The position numbers were made by a program, and so were the translations under genes. Shown here piece after piece: positions 1 to 6,211 of a DNA stretch of 8,253 nt (positions within the stretch are counted from its first letter, which is position 1; each line of letters starts with the position of its first letter). The DNA is from an uncultured Blautia sp. (GTDB taxonomy: Bacteria > Bacillota > Clostridia > Lachnospirales > Lachnospiraceae): the NCBI GenBank assembly GCA_934371915.1, contig CAKROE010000103.1, forward strand, positions 1 through 8,253, read 5' to 3'. The notes beneath the pieces were generated by a model that made no database searches, was not told the origin of the DNA, and saw nothing but the letters and a program-made list of their open reading frames with translations.

Positions 1-154
1 GATGTACAATACATTCAACATGGGACTTGGCATGGTTCTGGCAGTAGATCCTGCTGATGTTGACAAGACTATGGAAGCTATCCGTGAAGCTGGTGATACT
101 CCATATGTAGTAGGCCGTATTGAGGACGGAGAAAAGGGAGTAACCTTATGTTAA
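1..154 (+). CDS. purM: Phosphoribosylformylglycinamidine cyclo-ligase (AIR synthetase), C-terminal 50 residues only
   Basis: An open frame enters from the left edge (first full codon at base 2) and stops at TAA 152-154. The visible tail contains MYNTFNMGLGMVLAV, the typical PurM C-domain segment, followed by a short helix and a 'TPYVVGRIE' end, which matches PurM C-termini. PurM closes formylglycinamidine ribonucleotide to aminoimidazole ribonucleotide using ATP in the cytoplasm. The catalytic and ATP-binding parts lie outside the window. The last codon and stop overlap the purN start by 7 nt (ATGTTAA), so the two are probably translationally coupled in one purine operon. The identification rests on a short but characteristic stretch. 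Confidence 0.92.
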   Translation, partial: MYNTFNMGLGMVLAVDPADVDKTMEAIREAGDTPYVVGRIEDGEKGVTLC

Positions 155-777
155 GAGTCGGGGTTCTGGTATCAGGAGGAGGAACGAATCTGCAGGCAAT
201 CATAGATGCTGTTGACAACGGAATGATCACCAATGCAGAAATCAGTCTGGTAGTCAGCAACAATCCAGGAGCATATGCATTAAAGCGCGCAGAGAGCCGG
301 GGAATCCCGGCTGAGTGCATTTCTCCGAAAACATTTGAAAGCAGAGAAGAATTTCATAAAGCACTTTTACAGGAATTACAGGAAAATAAAATAGACCTTG
401 TGGTCCTGGCTGGTTTCCTTGTTGCCATTCCGCCGATGATCGTGGAGGCTTATCCGAATCGAATCATTAACATTCATCCATCCCTGATTCCGTCTTTTTG
501 CGGCGTGGGATTTTATGGACTGCATGTGCATGAAGGTGTGCTTGCGAGAGGTGTAAAAGTTACAGGGGCAACCGTTCATTTTGTGGATACCGGTACAGAT
601 ACCGGCCCGATCATTCTTCAGAAAGCTGTGGAGGTACGTCAGGGAGATACACCTGAGGTGCTTCAGCGTCGTGTCATGGAAGAGGCTGAATGGAAAATCC
701 TTCCGAAAGCAATCGATCTGATTGCAAATAATAAGGTGTCCGTACAGAACGGAAAAGTTTGTATTGAAAATGAATAA
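148..777 (+). CDS. purN: Phosphoribosylglycinamide formyltransferase (folate-dependent GAR transformylase)
   Basis: This 209-residue cytoplasmic enzyme transfers a formyl group from 10-formyl-tetrahydrofolate to GAR, giving FGAR in IMP synthesis. Visible features are the N-terminal phosphate-binding strand-loop VGVLVSGGGTNLQAI (residues 4-18), the catalytic NIHPSLIPSF block with Asn108 and His110, and the TDTGPIILQ block whose Asp151 corresponds to the catalytic Asp of the family. Length is normal for the family (about 200). The insert 'FCGVGFYGLHVHEG' after the catalytic His replaces the shorter Bacillus-style loop and is, as I recall, common in Clostridia. The start ATG at 148 lies 7 nt after GGGAG (136-140) and overlaps the purM stop. 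It is intact, with all catalytic residues present, and is followed 30 nt later by purD. Confidence 0.97.
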   Translation: MLRVGVLVSGGGTNLQAIIDAVDNGMITNAEISLVVSNNPGAYALKRAESRGIPAECISPKTFESREEFHKALLQELQENKIDLVVLAGFLVAIPPMIVEAYPNRIINIHPSLIPSFCGVGFYGLHVHEGVLARGVKVTGATVHFVDTGTDTGPIILQKAVEVRQGDTPEVLQRRVMEEAEWKILPKAIDLIANNKVSVQNGKVCIENE

Positions 778-807
778 GGTCTTTGTTAAAGGAGGCAGAT
801 AAAACTC

Positions 808-2082
808 ATGAAAGTATTGATTGTTGGAAGTGGCGGAAGAGAACATGCAATTGCATGGAGCGTTGCAAAAAGTCCGAAGGTTGATAAAATTTATTGCGCA
901 CCGGGAAATGCCGGAATTTCTGAATATGCAGAGTGCGTGTCGATCGGTGCCATGGAATTTGAAAAACTTGCTGATTTTGCGGGAGAACATGATGTAGATC
1001 TGACGATCATCGGTATGGATGATCCACTGGTGGGCGGAGTTGTAGATGTGTTTGAAGCACGTGGACTGAAAGTATTCGGACCGCGTAAAAATGCCGCAAT
1101 TCTGGAAGGTTCCAAAGCATTTTCCAAAGACCTGATGAAGAAATATGGAATTCCGACAGCCGGATATGAAAATTTTGATGATCCGCAGAAAGCACTGGAA
1201 TATTTACACACACAGGCAAAATTTCCGATCGTCCTTAAAGCAGACGGTCTTGCACTCGGAAAAGGTGTTCTGATCTGCAATACACTGGAAGAGGCCGAAG
1301 CCGGTGTCAAAGAAATCATGGAAGATAAAAAATTCGGCAGTGCCGGAAATACGATGGTCATCGAAGAATTTATGACCGGACGTGAAGTATCGGTGCTTTC
1401 CTTTGTTGATGGAAAGACGATCCGTACCATGACATCCGCGCAGGATCATAAGCGTGCAATGGATGGTGATAAAGGATTAAATACCGGAGGCATGGGAACC
1501 TTTTCACCAAGCCCGTTTTATACAGAAGAAGTGGATGAATTCTGCAAAAAGCACATTTATCAGGCAACTGTTGATGCTATGGCAGCAGAAGGCCGTTCGT
1601 TTGTCGGTATTATTTTCTTCGGACTGATGCTTACCGCAGAGGGGCCGAAGGTGCTGGAATACAATGCCAGGTTCGGAGACCCGGAAGCGCAGGTTGTACT
1701 TCCTCGAATGAAGAACGATATTATAGAAGTTATGGAAGCCTGCGTTAATGGGACACTGGATCAGTTGGATTTAGAGTTTGAAGACAACGCGGCAGTCTGC
1801 GTCGTTCTGGCAAGTGAAGGCTATCCGGTAAAATATGAAAAAGGCATTCCGATGTATGGCTTCGAAAATTTCAAAGACAAAGAAGGCTATTACTGTTTTC
1901 ATGCAGGCACGAAATTCCAGGATGGACAGATCGTGACAAACGGTGGCCGTGTGCTTGGAATCACAGCCAAAGGAAAGACTCTGAAAGAAGCCAGAAAGAA
2001 TGCATATGATGCAACGGAATGGATCCAGTTTGCAAATAAATATATGCGCCATGACATTGGAAAAGCCATTGATGAAGCGTAA
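808..2082 (+). CDS. purD: Phosphoribosylamine--glycine ligase (GAR synthetase)
   Basis: This 424-residue cytoplasmic ATP-grasp ligase joins phosphoribosylamine and glycine to make GAR, the substrate of PurN. Domains in order are the N-domain with GSGGREHA (7-14), the ATP-grasp domain from GPRKNAAILEGSKAF (91-105) through KADGLALGKGV (144-154), QDHKRA (212-217), NTGGMG (225-230) and the metal-binding EYNARFGDPEAQ (284-295), and a C-domain containing HAGTK (365-369) and TNGGRVLG (377-384). Length matches the family (about 420-430). ATG 808 is preceded by AAAGGAGG (788-795) with a 12-nt gap, which is slightly long. The N-domain motif usually written IGPEAPLV reads IGMDDPLV (68-75), a local oddity in an otherwise canonical enzyme. 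It is probably co-transcribed with purM and purN. Confidence 0.98.
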   Translation: MKVLIVGSGGREHAIAWSVAKSPKVDKIYCAPGNAGISEYAECVSIGAMEFEKLADFAGEHDVDLTIIGMDDPLVGGVVDVFEARGLKVFGPRKNAAILEGSKAFSKDLMKKYGIPTAGYENFDDPQKALEYLHTQAKFPIVLKADGLALGKGVLICNTLEEAEAGVKEIMEDKKFGSAGNTMVIEEFMTGREVSVLSFVDGKTIRTMTSAQDHKRAMDGDKGLNTGGMGTFSPSPFYTEEVDEFCKKHIYQATVDAMAAEGRSFVGIIFFGLMLTAEGPKVLEYNARFGDPEAQVVLPRMKNDIIEVMEACVNGTLDQLDLEFEDNAAVCVVLASEGYPVKYEKGIPMYGFENFKDKEGYYCFHAGTKFQDGQIVTNGGRVLGITAKGKTLKEARKNAYDATEWIQFANKYMRHDIGKAIDEA

Positions 2083-2116
2083 GAATTGCATAAGACGTGG
2101 TTGAATAGAAATCAGG

Positions 2117-2150
2117 ATGGAAAAATCACCAAAAAGGTGTGCCATTTTTC
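2117..2150 (+). terminator. Possible weak terminator-like hairpin after purD
   Basis: CACC (2127-2130) pairs with GGTG (2136-2139) across an AAAAA loop. Flanking ATGG (2117-2120) can pair with CCAT (2142-2145), or alternatively GAAAAAT (2120-2126) with ATTTTTC (2144-2150). A TTTTTC run follows. The stem is short and interrupted, so it may terminate the purine operon only poorly. It overlaps the proposed -35 of the next gene, so pairing here could be incidental. Confidence 0.35.
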
Positions 2151-2167
2151 GTGAAATATGGTATAAT
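2139..2167 (+). promoter_or_regulatory. Promoter with TGn-extended -10 for the SseB-family gene
   Basis: A perfect TATAAT at 2162-2167 is preceded by TGG (2159-2161), giving an extended -10. With a 17-bp spacer the -35 would be GTGCCA (2139-2144), a 4/6 match to TTGACA. The start would fall near 2174, giving a leader of about 36 nt before the ATG at 2210. This indicates that the next gene can be transcribed independently of the purine operon. Confidence 0.6.
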
Positions 2168-2209
2168 TGATATATATCATGCAGAAGCGATAAATGAAAG
2201 GAAAACAAA

Positions 2210-2974
2210 ATGGGTATTAGTGTAGAAGATGCAGTGAAGGAACTTCAGGCAAGGGAGACAGTATTTGTGGCTTATTCACAGGCAACGAAGCTTCCATATG
2301 TGACCTGCGGAGAAGAATCATATAATGATCAGGTGTGGTTTTTTGCAGAAGAAGAGACATTAAAAGAATTCGGCAAGAAAAAATTAGAAGATAAAGTTCT
2401 TCTGATGGGAATGCGCTATGAGAAAAAAGATTTCCCGAGAATGTACGGACTTCTGTTTTCAATCGATGCAAACACAGTGATCTGGAATAACGGAACAGAT
2501 GAGATCGAAATTGATCTGGAAAAAATCGTTCGCAGACCGGATCTCAGTAAGATGGAACCGGCAAAACGACCGGTACTGAATCCGGCATTACAGCTTTCCG
2601 GTATTTATTTCATGCAGGAACTTCGTCGTCCTGTTGAAAAAGAGGAACACAAGAACTTAAGAGCACTGGAAGAAGAGCTGATTGCAAACATTAAGAAATC
2701 TCAGTTCCTTGTTGCAATGGAACGTAACGAAGAAGAGCCGAAAAAGATCAATATTCCATATCTGAAGAACAAGGATGGACAGATTTTGCAACCGGTATTT
2801 TCTGATATCATGGAATTTGAAAAATTTGCAAGAGGCAAAAAACTTCGTCTTGCGAAGCTTCCGTTTGACAAACTTCCTACAATTCTGATCGAACAGGCAG
2901 AGGCACTGGTGATCAATCCGATGGGATTTAACCTGATCCTTAACAGAGACCAGCTCAAAAAAATCAACGGATAA
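2210..2974 (+). CDS. SseB-family protein with an apparent internal duplication
   Basis: This is a 254-residue soluble protein with no signal peptide or membrane segment. Residues about 166-251 (FLVAM ... IPYLKNKDGQILQPVFSD, FEKFARGKK, ALVINPMGFNLILN) resemble the SseB N-terminal domain family, named after an enhanced-serine-sensitivity protein whose biochemical role is unsettled. Residues about 18-108 show the same order of elements: FVAY, LPYV, VWFFAEEETLKEFGKKK, then ANTVIWNNGTDEIEIDLEKI opposite EALVINPMGFNLILNRDQLKKI. This suggests a tandem duplication joined by a charged helical linker (about 143-163). ATG 2210 has AAAGGA 7 nt upstream. It has its own promoter and a strong terminator, so it is probably monocistronic. 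No catalytic motif is visible and the function is not assigned. The family call is by eye. Confidence 0.78.
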   Translation: MGISVEDAVKELQARETVFVAYSQATKLPYVTCGEESYNDQVWFFAEEETLKEFGKKKLEDKVLLMGMRYEKKDFPRMYGLLFSIDANTVIWNNGTDEIEIDLEKIVRRPDLSKMEPAKRPVLNPALQLSGIYFMQELRRPVEKEEHKNLRALEEELIANIKKSQFLVAMERNEEEPKKINIPYLKNKDGQILQPVFSDIMEFEKFARGKKLRLAKLPFDKLPTILIEQAEALVINPMGFNLILNRDQLKKING

Positions 2975-2995
2975 AATATAATATATGTTTTCAGG

Positions 2996-3023
2996 ACAGG
3001 CAGCCATGAGGCTGTCTGTTTTT
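2996..3023 (+). terminator. Rho-independent terminator after the SseB-family gene
   Basis: A 10-bp stem is formed by ACAGGCAGCC (2996-3005) and GGCTGTCTGT (3010-3019), with one G-U pair, an ATGA loop and an immediate T run to 3023. It isolates the SseB-family gene from the downstream gntR-clpC unit. Confidence 0.88.
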
Positions 3024-3035
3024 GTACTTGCAAAA

Positions 3036-3064
3036 TTTTGATTTTGTGCTACCATATGTATAAC
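3036..3064 (+). promoter_or_regulatory. Candidate weak promoter for the gntR-clpC unit
   Basis: TATAAC (3059-3064) is the best -10-like hexamer between the terminator at 3023 and the GTG start at 3134. TTTTGA (3036-3041) lies 17 bp upstream but is a poor -35, and TTGATT (3038-3043) is better in sequence but only 15 bp away. TATG abuts the -10 without the usual intervening base. A promoter must lie in this interval because a strong terminator precedes it. The exact assignment is tentative. A weak -35 would suit a regulated promoter. Confidence 0.38.
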
Positions 3065-3099
3065 ATGAAAATTGCGAGGACTGTTATGTAGTATGGCAG
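3049..3099. repeat. Long imperfect inverted repeat at the gntR promoter, candidate operator
   Basis: The left arm 3049-3065 (CTACCATATGTATAACA) pairs with the right arm 3082-3099 (TGTTATGTAGTATGGCAG). There are 14 Watson-Crick pairs, two G-T pairs, one A/C mismatch and one bulged G (3091), with a 16-nt gap between the arms. The left arm covers the candidate -10 and the right arm lies just downstream of the expected start. The arm centres are about 33 bp apart, close to three helical turns. This fits an autoregulatory operator for the adjacent GntR protein; if transcription starts further upstream it could instead form an RNA hairpin. Confidence 0.55.
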
Positions 3100-3133
3100 T
3101 TTTCACATACGAAAACAACAGGAGGTCGGAAAT

Positions 3134-3508
3134 GTGGTCATAGAAATAGATTTTAACAGTGACGAGGCGATTTATGTACAGCTCATGAATCAGATTATCC
3201 TTGGGATCGCAACTTCCAGACTGCAGGAGGGGGATCCCCTTCCTTCCGTTCGACAGCTTGCAGATACGATCGGAATCAATATGCACACGGTAAATAAAGC
3301 ATATTCTCTGCTGAGACAGGAGGGATTTGTAACGATCGACCGCAGACGTGGAGCAATCATAGCAGTCGATGAAAATAAAATCAAAGCCATGGAAGAAATG
3401 AAAGAAAATCTTATCGTTGCACTTGCAAAAGGATGCTGCAGAAATGTCAGCAGAGAAGAAGTACATGGTCTGATTGATGAAATTTATGATGAATATGGAA
3501 TTGATTAG
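3134..3508 (+). CDS. GntR-family transcriptional regulator, YtrA-type
   Basis: This is a 124-residue DNA-binding protein. Residues about 11-78 form a GntR winged helix: an 'AIYVQLMNQI' first helix, the 'GDPLPSVRQLADTIGIN' turn and recognition helix with 'HTVNKAYSLLRQEGF', then a 'RRRGAIIA' wing. Only about 45 residues follow (helical, KAMEEMKENLIVALAKGC...), too short for a ligand-binding FCD or UTRA domain, which is the hallmark of the YtrA subfamily. The start is GTG at 3134, 8 nt after AGGAGG (3120-3125). The ATG at 3132 runs into a stop after three codons. YtrA-type genes usually sit beside ABC transporter genes, but here the next gene is clpC, 64 nt away with no terminator between. A dyad over the promoter suggests autoregulation. 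The effector is unknown. Confidence 0.9.
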   Translation: MVIEIDFNSDEAIYVQLMNQIILGIATSRLQEGDPLPSVRQLADTIGINMHTVNKAYSLLRQEGFVTIDRRRGAIIAVDENKIKAMEEMKENLIVALAKGCCRNVSREEVHGLIDEIYDEYGID

Positions 3509-3572
3509 AATCGTCTGAAAATATGCGAAGACAGCAGTCCCGTTTCATGCGGGCAGACAGGAGGAACAAACT

Positions 3573-6071
3573 ATGCAGGACAGATTTACCAGACAGGCGT
3601 TGCAGGCATTGAAACTGGCAAAAGCCACCGCACAGTCATGGAAACATTCATATATAGGCACAGAACATATACTTGCCGGATTGCTGAAGGAGAAAGAAGG
3701 CACTGCCGGAAGGATTCTGGAAGAATTTGGCGTTGAAGACGAGGCACTTGAGCAGCTGATCAATAAGCTGATCGCGCCATCATCGGAAATATTGGTGGCA
3801 GAGAGGACACCGGTATACAGCCCGCGGGCACGTAAGCTGGTTGAACTTGCAGTTCATGAGGCAGAAAATCAGCAGGAAAATGAAGCAGGTACAGAGCATC
3901 TTTTACTTGCAATGCTGAAAGAGACCGATTGCGTAGCGACCAGACTTTTATATACGATGGGTGTCAATATCCAGAAATTATATACGGCACTTTTAAATGC
4001 GATGGGAATTGAGAATCCTGCGATGGCAGAAGAACTTCAAAATACAAAAGCGAAGGAGCAGAAGGGATCGGCAACACCGACTCTGGATCAGTACAGCCGT
4101 GATCTGACTGTGATGGCAGCAGAGGGAAGACTGGATCCGGTGGTCGGCCGCGATAAAGAAATCATAAGACTTATCCAGATACTCAGCCGCAGAAGCAAGA
4201 ACAATCCGTGTCTGGTTGGAGAACCGGGAGTAGGTAAGACTGCAATCGTAGAAGGTCTTGCGCAGAAAATCGTGAACGGAATGGTTCCGGATTCTGTAAA
4301 AGACAAGCGTGTAGTCGTGCTTGATATGTCAGGTATGGTGGCCGGAAGCAAGTACCGTGGCGAATTTGAAGAACGAATCCGTAATGTGATCGATGAAGTA
4401 CGTGCTAATAAGGGAATTCTTTTATTTATCGATGAACTTCATACGATCATCGGGGCCGGTGGTGCGGAAGGGGCGCTGGATGCATCCAATATTCTGAAAC
4501 CATCTCTGTCCAGAGGAGAAATCCAGCTTATCGGAGCGACGACGCAGGAAGAATACCGCAGGTATATCGAAAAGGATGCTGCGCTGGAACGGCGTTTTCA
4601 GCCGGTTACGGTGGAGGAACCGACGGAGCAGGAGACTCTGGAGATTCTGAAAGGGCTTCGCCCGTATTATGAAAAGCATCATGGTGTGACGATTGAGGAT
4701 GCTGCGCTGGAAGCGGCAGTAAAAATGTCTGTCCGTTATATCAACGACCGTTTTTTGCCGGATAAAGCGATTGACATAATTGATGAAGCATCGTCCAAAG
4801 TTCAGCTTGGCAGCTATCGTTCCGTGCCGGAAATCGATCAGTTTGAGGCTGAAATACGAGAAATTTTGCAGCAGAAAGAACTGGCAATCAAAAAGGCGGA
4901 TCTTTCCATGGCGAAAGAGCTTCATCAGCGCCAGAATGAAATAGAAGAACAGATTCAGTCCTGCAAAATGAAAGAAGAACGCAGAAATAAGCGCAAACAT
5001 CTGACAGTGACCGAAAATTCTGTGGCAGATATTGTTTCGGACTGGACAAAGATTCCGGTTAAGAAACTGACCGGTGGAGAGACAAAACGTCTTGCTGCTC
5101 TGGAAAAGGAACTCCACAAACGTGTAATCGGTCAGGAAGAGGCTGTGAAAGCTGTTGCACAGGCAGTTAAGCGAGGAAGAGTTGGTTTGAAAGATCCACA
5201 GCGTCCGATCGGTTCTTTCCTGTTTCTTGGACCGACAGGTGTCGGTAAGACAGAACTTTCCAAGGCGCTGGCAGAAGCGGTGTTTGGCAGTGAACAGGCA
5301 ATGATCCGTGTAGATATGTCGGAATATATGGAGAAACACAGTGTTTCAAAACTGATTGGATCTCCTCCGGGATATGTTGGCTACGATGAAGGCGGACAGC
5401 TCAGTGAAAAGGTACGCAGAAATCCGTACAGTGTTCTTCTTTTTGATGAGATTGAGAAAGCCCACCCGGATGTATTCAACATTCTGCTTCAGGTACTCGA
5501 TGACGGGCATATTACTGATGCACACGGACGAAAAGTAGATTTCAAACAGACCATTATCATCATGACATCAAACGTGGGCGCACAGGCGATCATTGAGCCG
5601 AAAAAACTCGGATTTATGTCAGAAAGAGATGATAAGCAAGATTATGAGCGAATGAAATCCGGAGTCATGGAAGAAGTAAGGCGCCTTTTTAAACCGGAAT
5701 TTCTGAACCGTATTGACGAGATCATGGTCTTCCATCCACTGAAGAAACCGGAGATCAAAAAGATTGTGAACATTCTTCTTAAAAACCTCGAAAAACGCTG
5801 CGAGGAACAGCTTGGAATTGAGCTTAAGATTTCGGAGTCCGTCAAAGACTATCTTGCAGAATCCGGATTTGACAGTAAATACGGTGCACGTCCGCTTAGA
5901 AGAGTAATACAAAACAGGCTGGAAGATCCGCTGGCAAATAAGATTCTGGATGGCGGGATAAAGACGGGAGATGTCGTAAAGGTTCAGCTTCAAAAAAAAG
6001 AAATTCATTTTGTCCCGGTCAGAGAAGAAAAAGTGACAAAAGCCAAATCTAAAAAAGATATTAAATCTTGA
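3573..6071 (+). CDS. clpC: ATP-dependent Clp protease ATP-binding subunit ClpC (Hsp100/AAA+ unfoldase)
   Basis: This 832-residue cytoplasmic unfoldase threads substrates into ClpP. It has two N-domain repeats (about 3-145) with GTEH at 29-32 and 106-109. NBD1 carries Walker A GEPGVGKT (216-223) and Walker B LLFIDE (283-288). A single short coiled-coil M-domain with a UVR-like pattern (about 424-468) marks it as ClpC rather than ClpB. NBD2 carries Walker A GPTGVGKT (553-560), Walker [15 protein letters not shown] (622-635) and TSNVGA (665-670). The LGF tripeptide (679-681) lies at the ClpP-docking loop position, so a ClpP partner is expected. GARPLRR (771-777) is the sensor-2 region. A basic tail rich in Lys ends the protein. 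ATG 3573 has AGGAGG (3559-3564) 8 nt upstream. The gene is intact. No strong promoter, CtsR box or CIRCE was seen just upstream, so it is probably expressed with the GntR gene. Confidence 0.96.
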   Translation: MQDRFTRQALQALKLAKATAQSWKHSYIGTEHILAGLLKEKEGTAGRILEEFGVEDEALEQLINKLIAPSSEILVAERTPVYSPRARKLVELAVHEAENQQENEAGTEHLLLAMLKETDCVATRLLYTMGVNIQKLYTALLNAMGIENPAMAEELQNTKAKEQKGSATPTLDQYSRDLTVMAAEGRLDPVVGRDKEIIRLIQILSRRSKNNPCLVGEPGVGKTAIVEGLAQKIVNGMVPDSVKDKRVVVLDMSGMVAGSKYRGEFEERIRNVIDEVRANKGILLFIDELHTIIGAGGAEGALDASNILKPSLSRGEIQLIGATTQEEYRRYIEKDAALERRFQPVTVEEPTEQETLEILKGLRPYYEKHHGVTIEDAALEAAVKMSVRYINDRFLPDKAIDIIDEASSKVQLGSYRSVPEIDQFEAEIREILQQKELAIKKADLSMAKELHQRQNEIEEQIQSCKMKEERRNKRKHLTVTENSVADIVSDWTKIPVKKLTGGETKRLAALEKELHKRVIGQEEAVKAVAQAVKRGRVGLKDPQRPIGSFLFLGPTGVGKTELSKALAEAVFGSEQAMIRVDMSEYMEKHSVSKLIGSPPGYVGYDEGGQLSEKVRRNPYSVLLFDEIEKAHPDVFNILLQVLDDGHITDAHGRKVDFKQTIIIMTSNVGAQAIIEPKKLGFMSERDDKQDYERMKSGVMEEVRRLFKPEFLNRIDEIMVFHPLKKPEIKKIVNILLKNLEKRCEEQLGIELKISESVKDYLAESGFDSKYGARPLRRVIQNRLEDPLANKILDGGIKTGDVVKVQLQKKEIHFVPVREEKVTKAKSKKDIKS

Positions 6072-6087
6072 CCGTAATACTGGTCAA
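6068..6087. repeat. 6-bp perfect inverted repeat overlapping the -35 of the next promoter
   Basis: TTGACC (6068-6073) and GGTCAA (6082-6087) flank an 8-nt spacer. The repeat overlaps the clpC stop codon and the right arm covers the proposed -35 (6081-6086). On the + strand it is followed by A residues rather than T, so it is not a canonical terminator for clpC. It could be a small operator or chance symmetry. GGTCAAA is also the first half of a CtsR heptad, but the second half (AGTGTGA) does not match. Confidence 0.4.
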
Positions 6088-6109
6088 AAAAAGTGTGAAA
6101 TGTTATAAT
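6081..6109 (+). promoter_or_regulatory. TGn-extended promoter for the 137-residue protein and radA
   Basis: TATAAT (6104-6109) is preceded by TGT (6101-6103), forming an extended -10. TGGTCA (6081-6086), a 4/6 match to the consensus -35, lies exactly 17 bp upstream. The start would be near 6116, leaving a leader of about 96 nt that contains a nested inverted repeat. Confidence 0.65.
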
Positions 6110-6121
6110 AACATAACCGAA

Positions 6122-6165
6122 ATATCTGTGACAGTTGGAATATTGTCACAACGAAATACAGATAT
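6122..6165 (+). repeat. Nested inverted repeat (probable RNA stem) in the 5' leader
   Basis: ATATCTGT (6122-6129) is the exact reverse complement of ACAGATAT (6158-6165). Inside it GTGACA (6128-6133) pairs with TGTCAC (6144-6149), extendable by a G-U and a T-A pair to leave a 6-nt loop. The two stems can stack, with a one-sided bulge of about 10 nt (6150-6159). It lies between the predicted start and the ribosome-binding site (6195-6201). It does not match a riboswitch class that I recognise, and no T run follows. Confidence 0.5.
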
Positions 6166-6211
6166 CTGAGGACCAAAACACAACAGAAAGTCTTAGGGAG
6201 GACATAAGATC

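Noticed and set aside
376..990. 204-codon open frame on the - strand antisense to purN/purD
   Set aside because: It crosses two clearly coding genes, has no ribosome site, and has a Phe/His/Cys-rich composition typical of the reverse of A/G-rich coding DNA.
3132..3143. ATG with three codons then a stop just before the GntR start
   Set aside because: The ATG shares its last base with the GTG start. It could in principle compete for ribosomes, but the GTG frame carries the winged-helix domain, so this is treated as chance.
2657..3466. 269-codon open frame on the - strand spanning the SseB-family gene, the terminator and the GntR gene
   Set aside because: It reads backwards through a canonical + strand terminator and two genes with recognisable domains. 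Its composition is that of an antisense shadow and no domain is visible.
3509..3572. Possible hairpin or promoter between the GntR gene and clpC
   Set aside because: CCCG and CGGG can form only a 4-bp stem, with no T run. TTGATT and TATGCG are 15 bp apart and weak. Neither supports a terminator or promoter.
4422..5339. 305-codon open frame on the - strand within clpC
   Set aside because: It lies wholly antisense to ClpC AAA+ motifs, with no start context and Phe/Arg/Cys-rich shadow composition.
5356..5538. 60-codon + strand frame inside clpC
   Set aside because: It overlaps the conserved Walker B2 region in another frame and has no ribosome site.
6083..6101. Possible CtsR-like heptad repeat downstream of clpC
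   Set aside because: Only the first heptad (GGTCAAA) fits; the second, at the proper 3-nt spacing, matches about 4 of 7, and it lies after clpC rather than before it.
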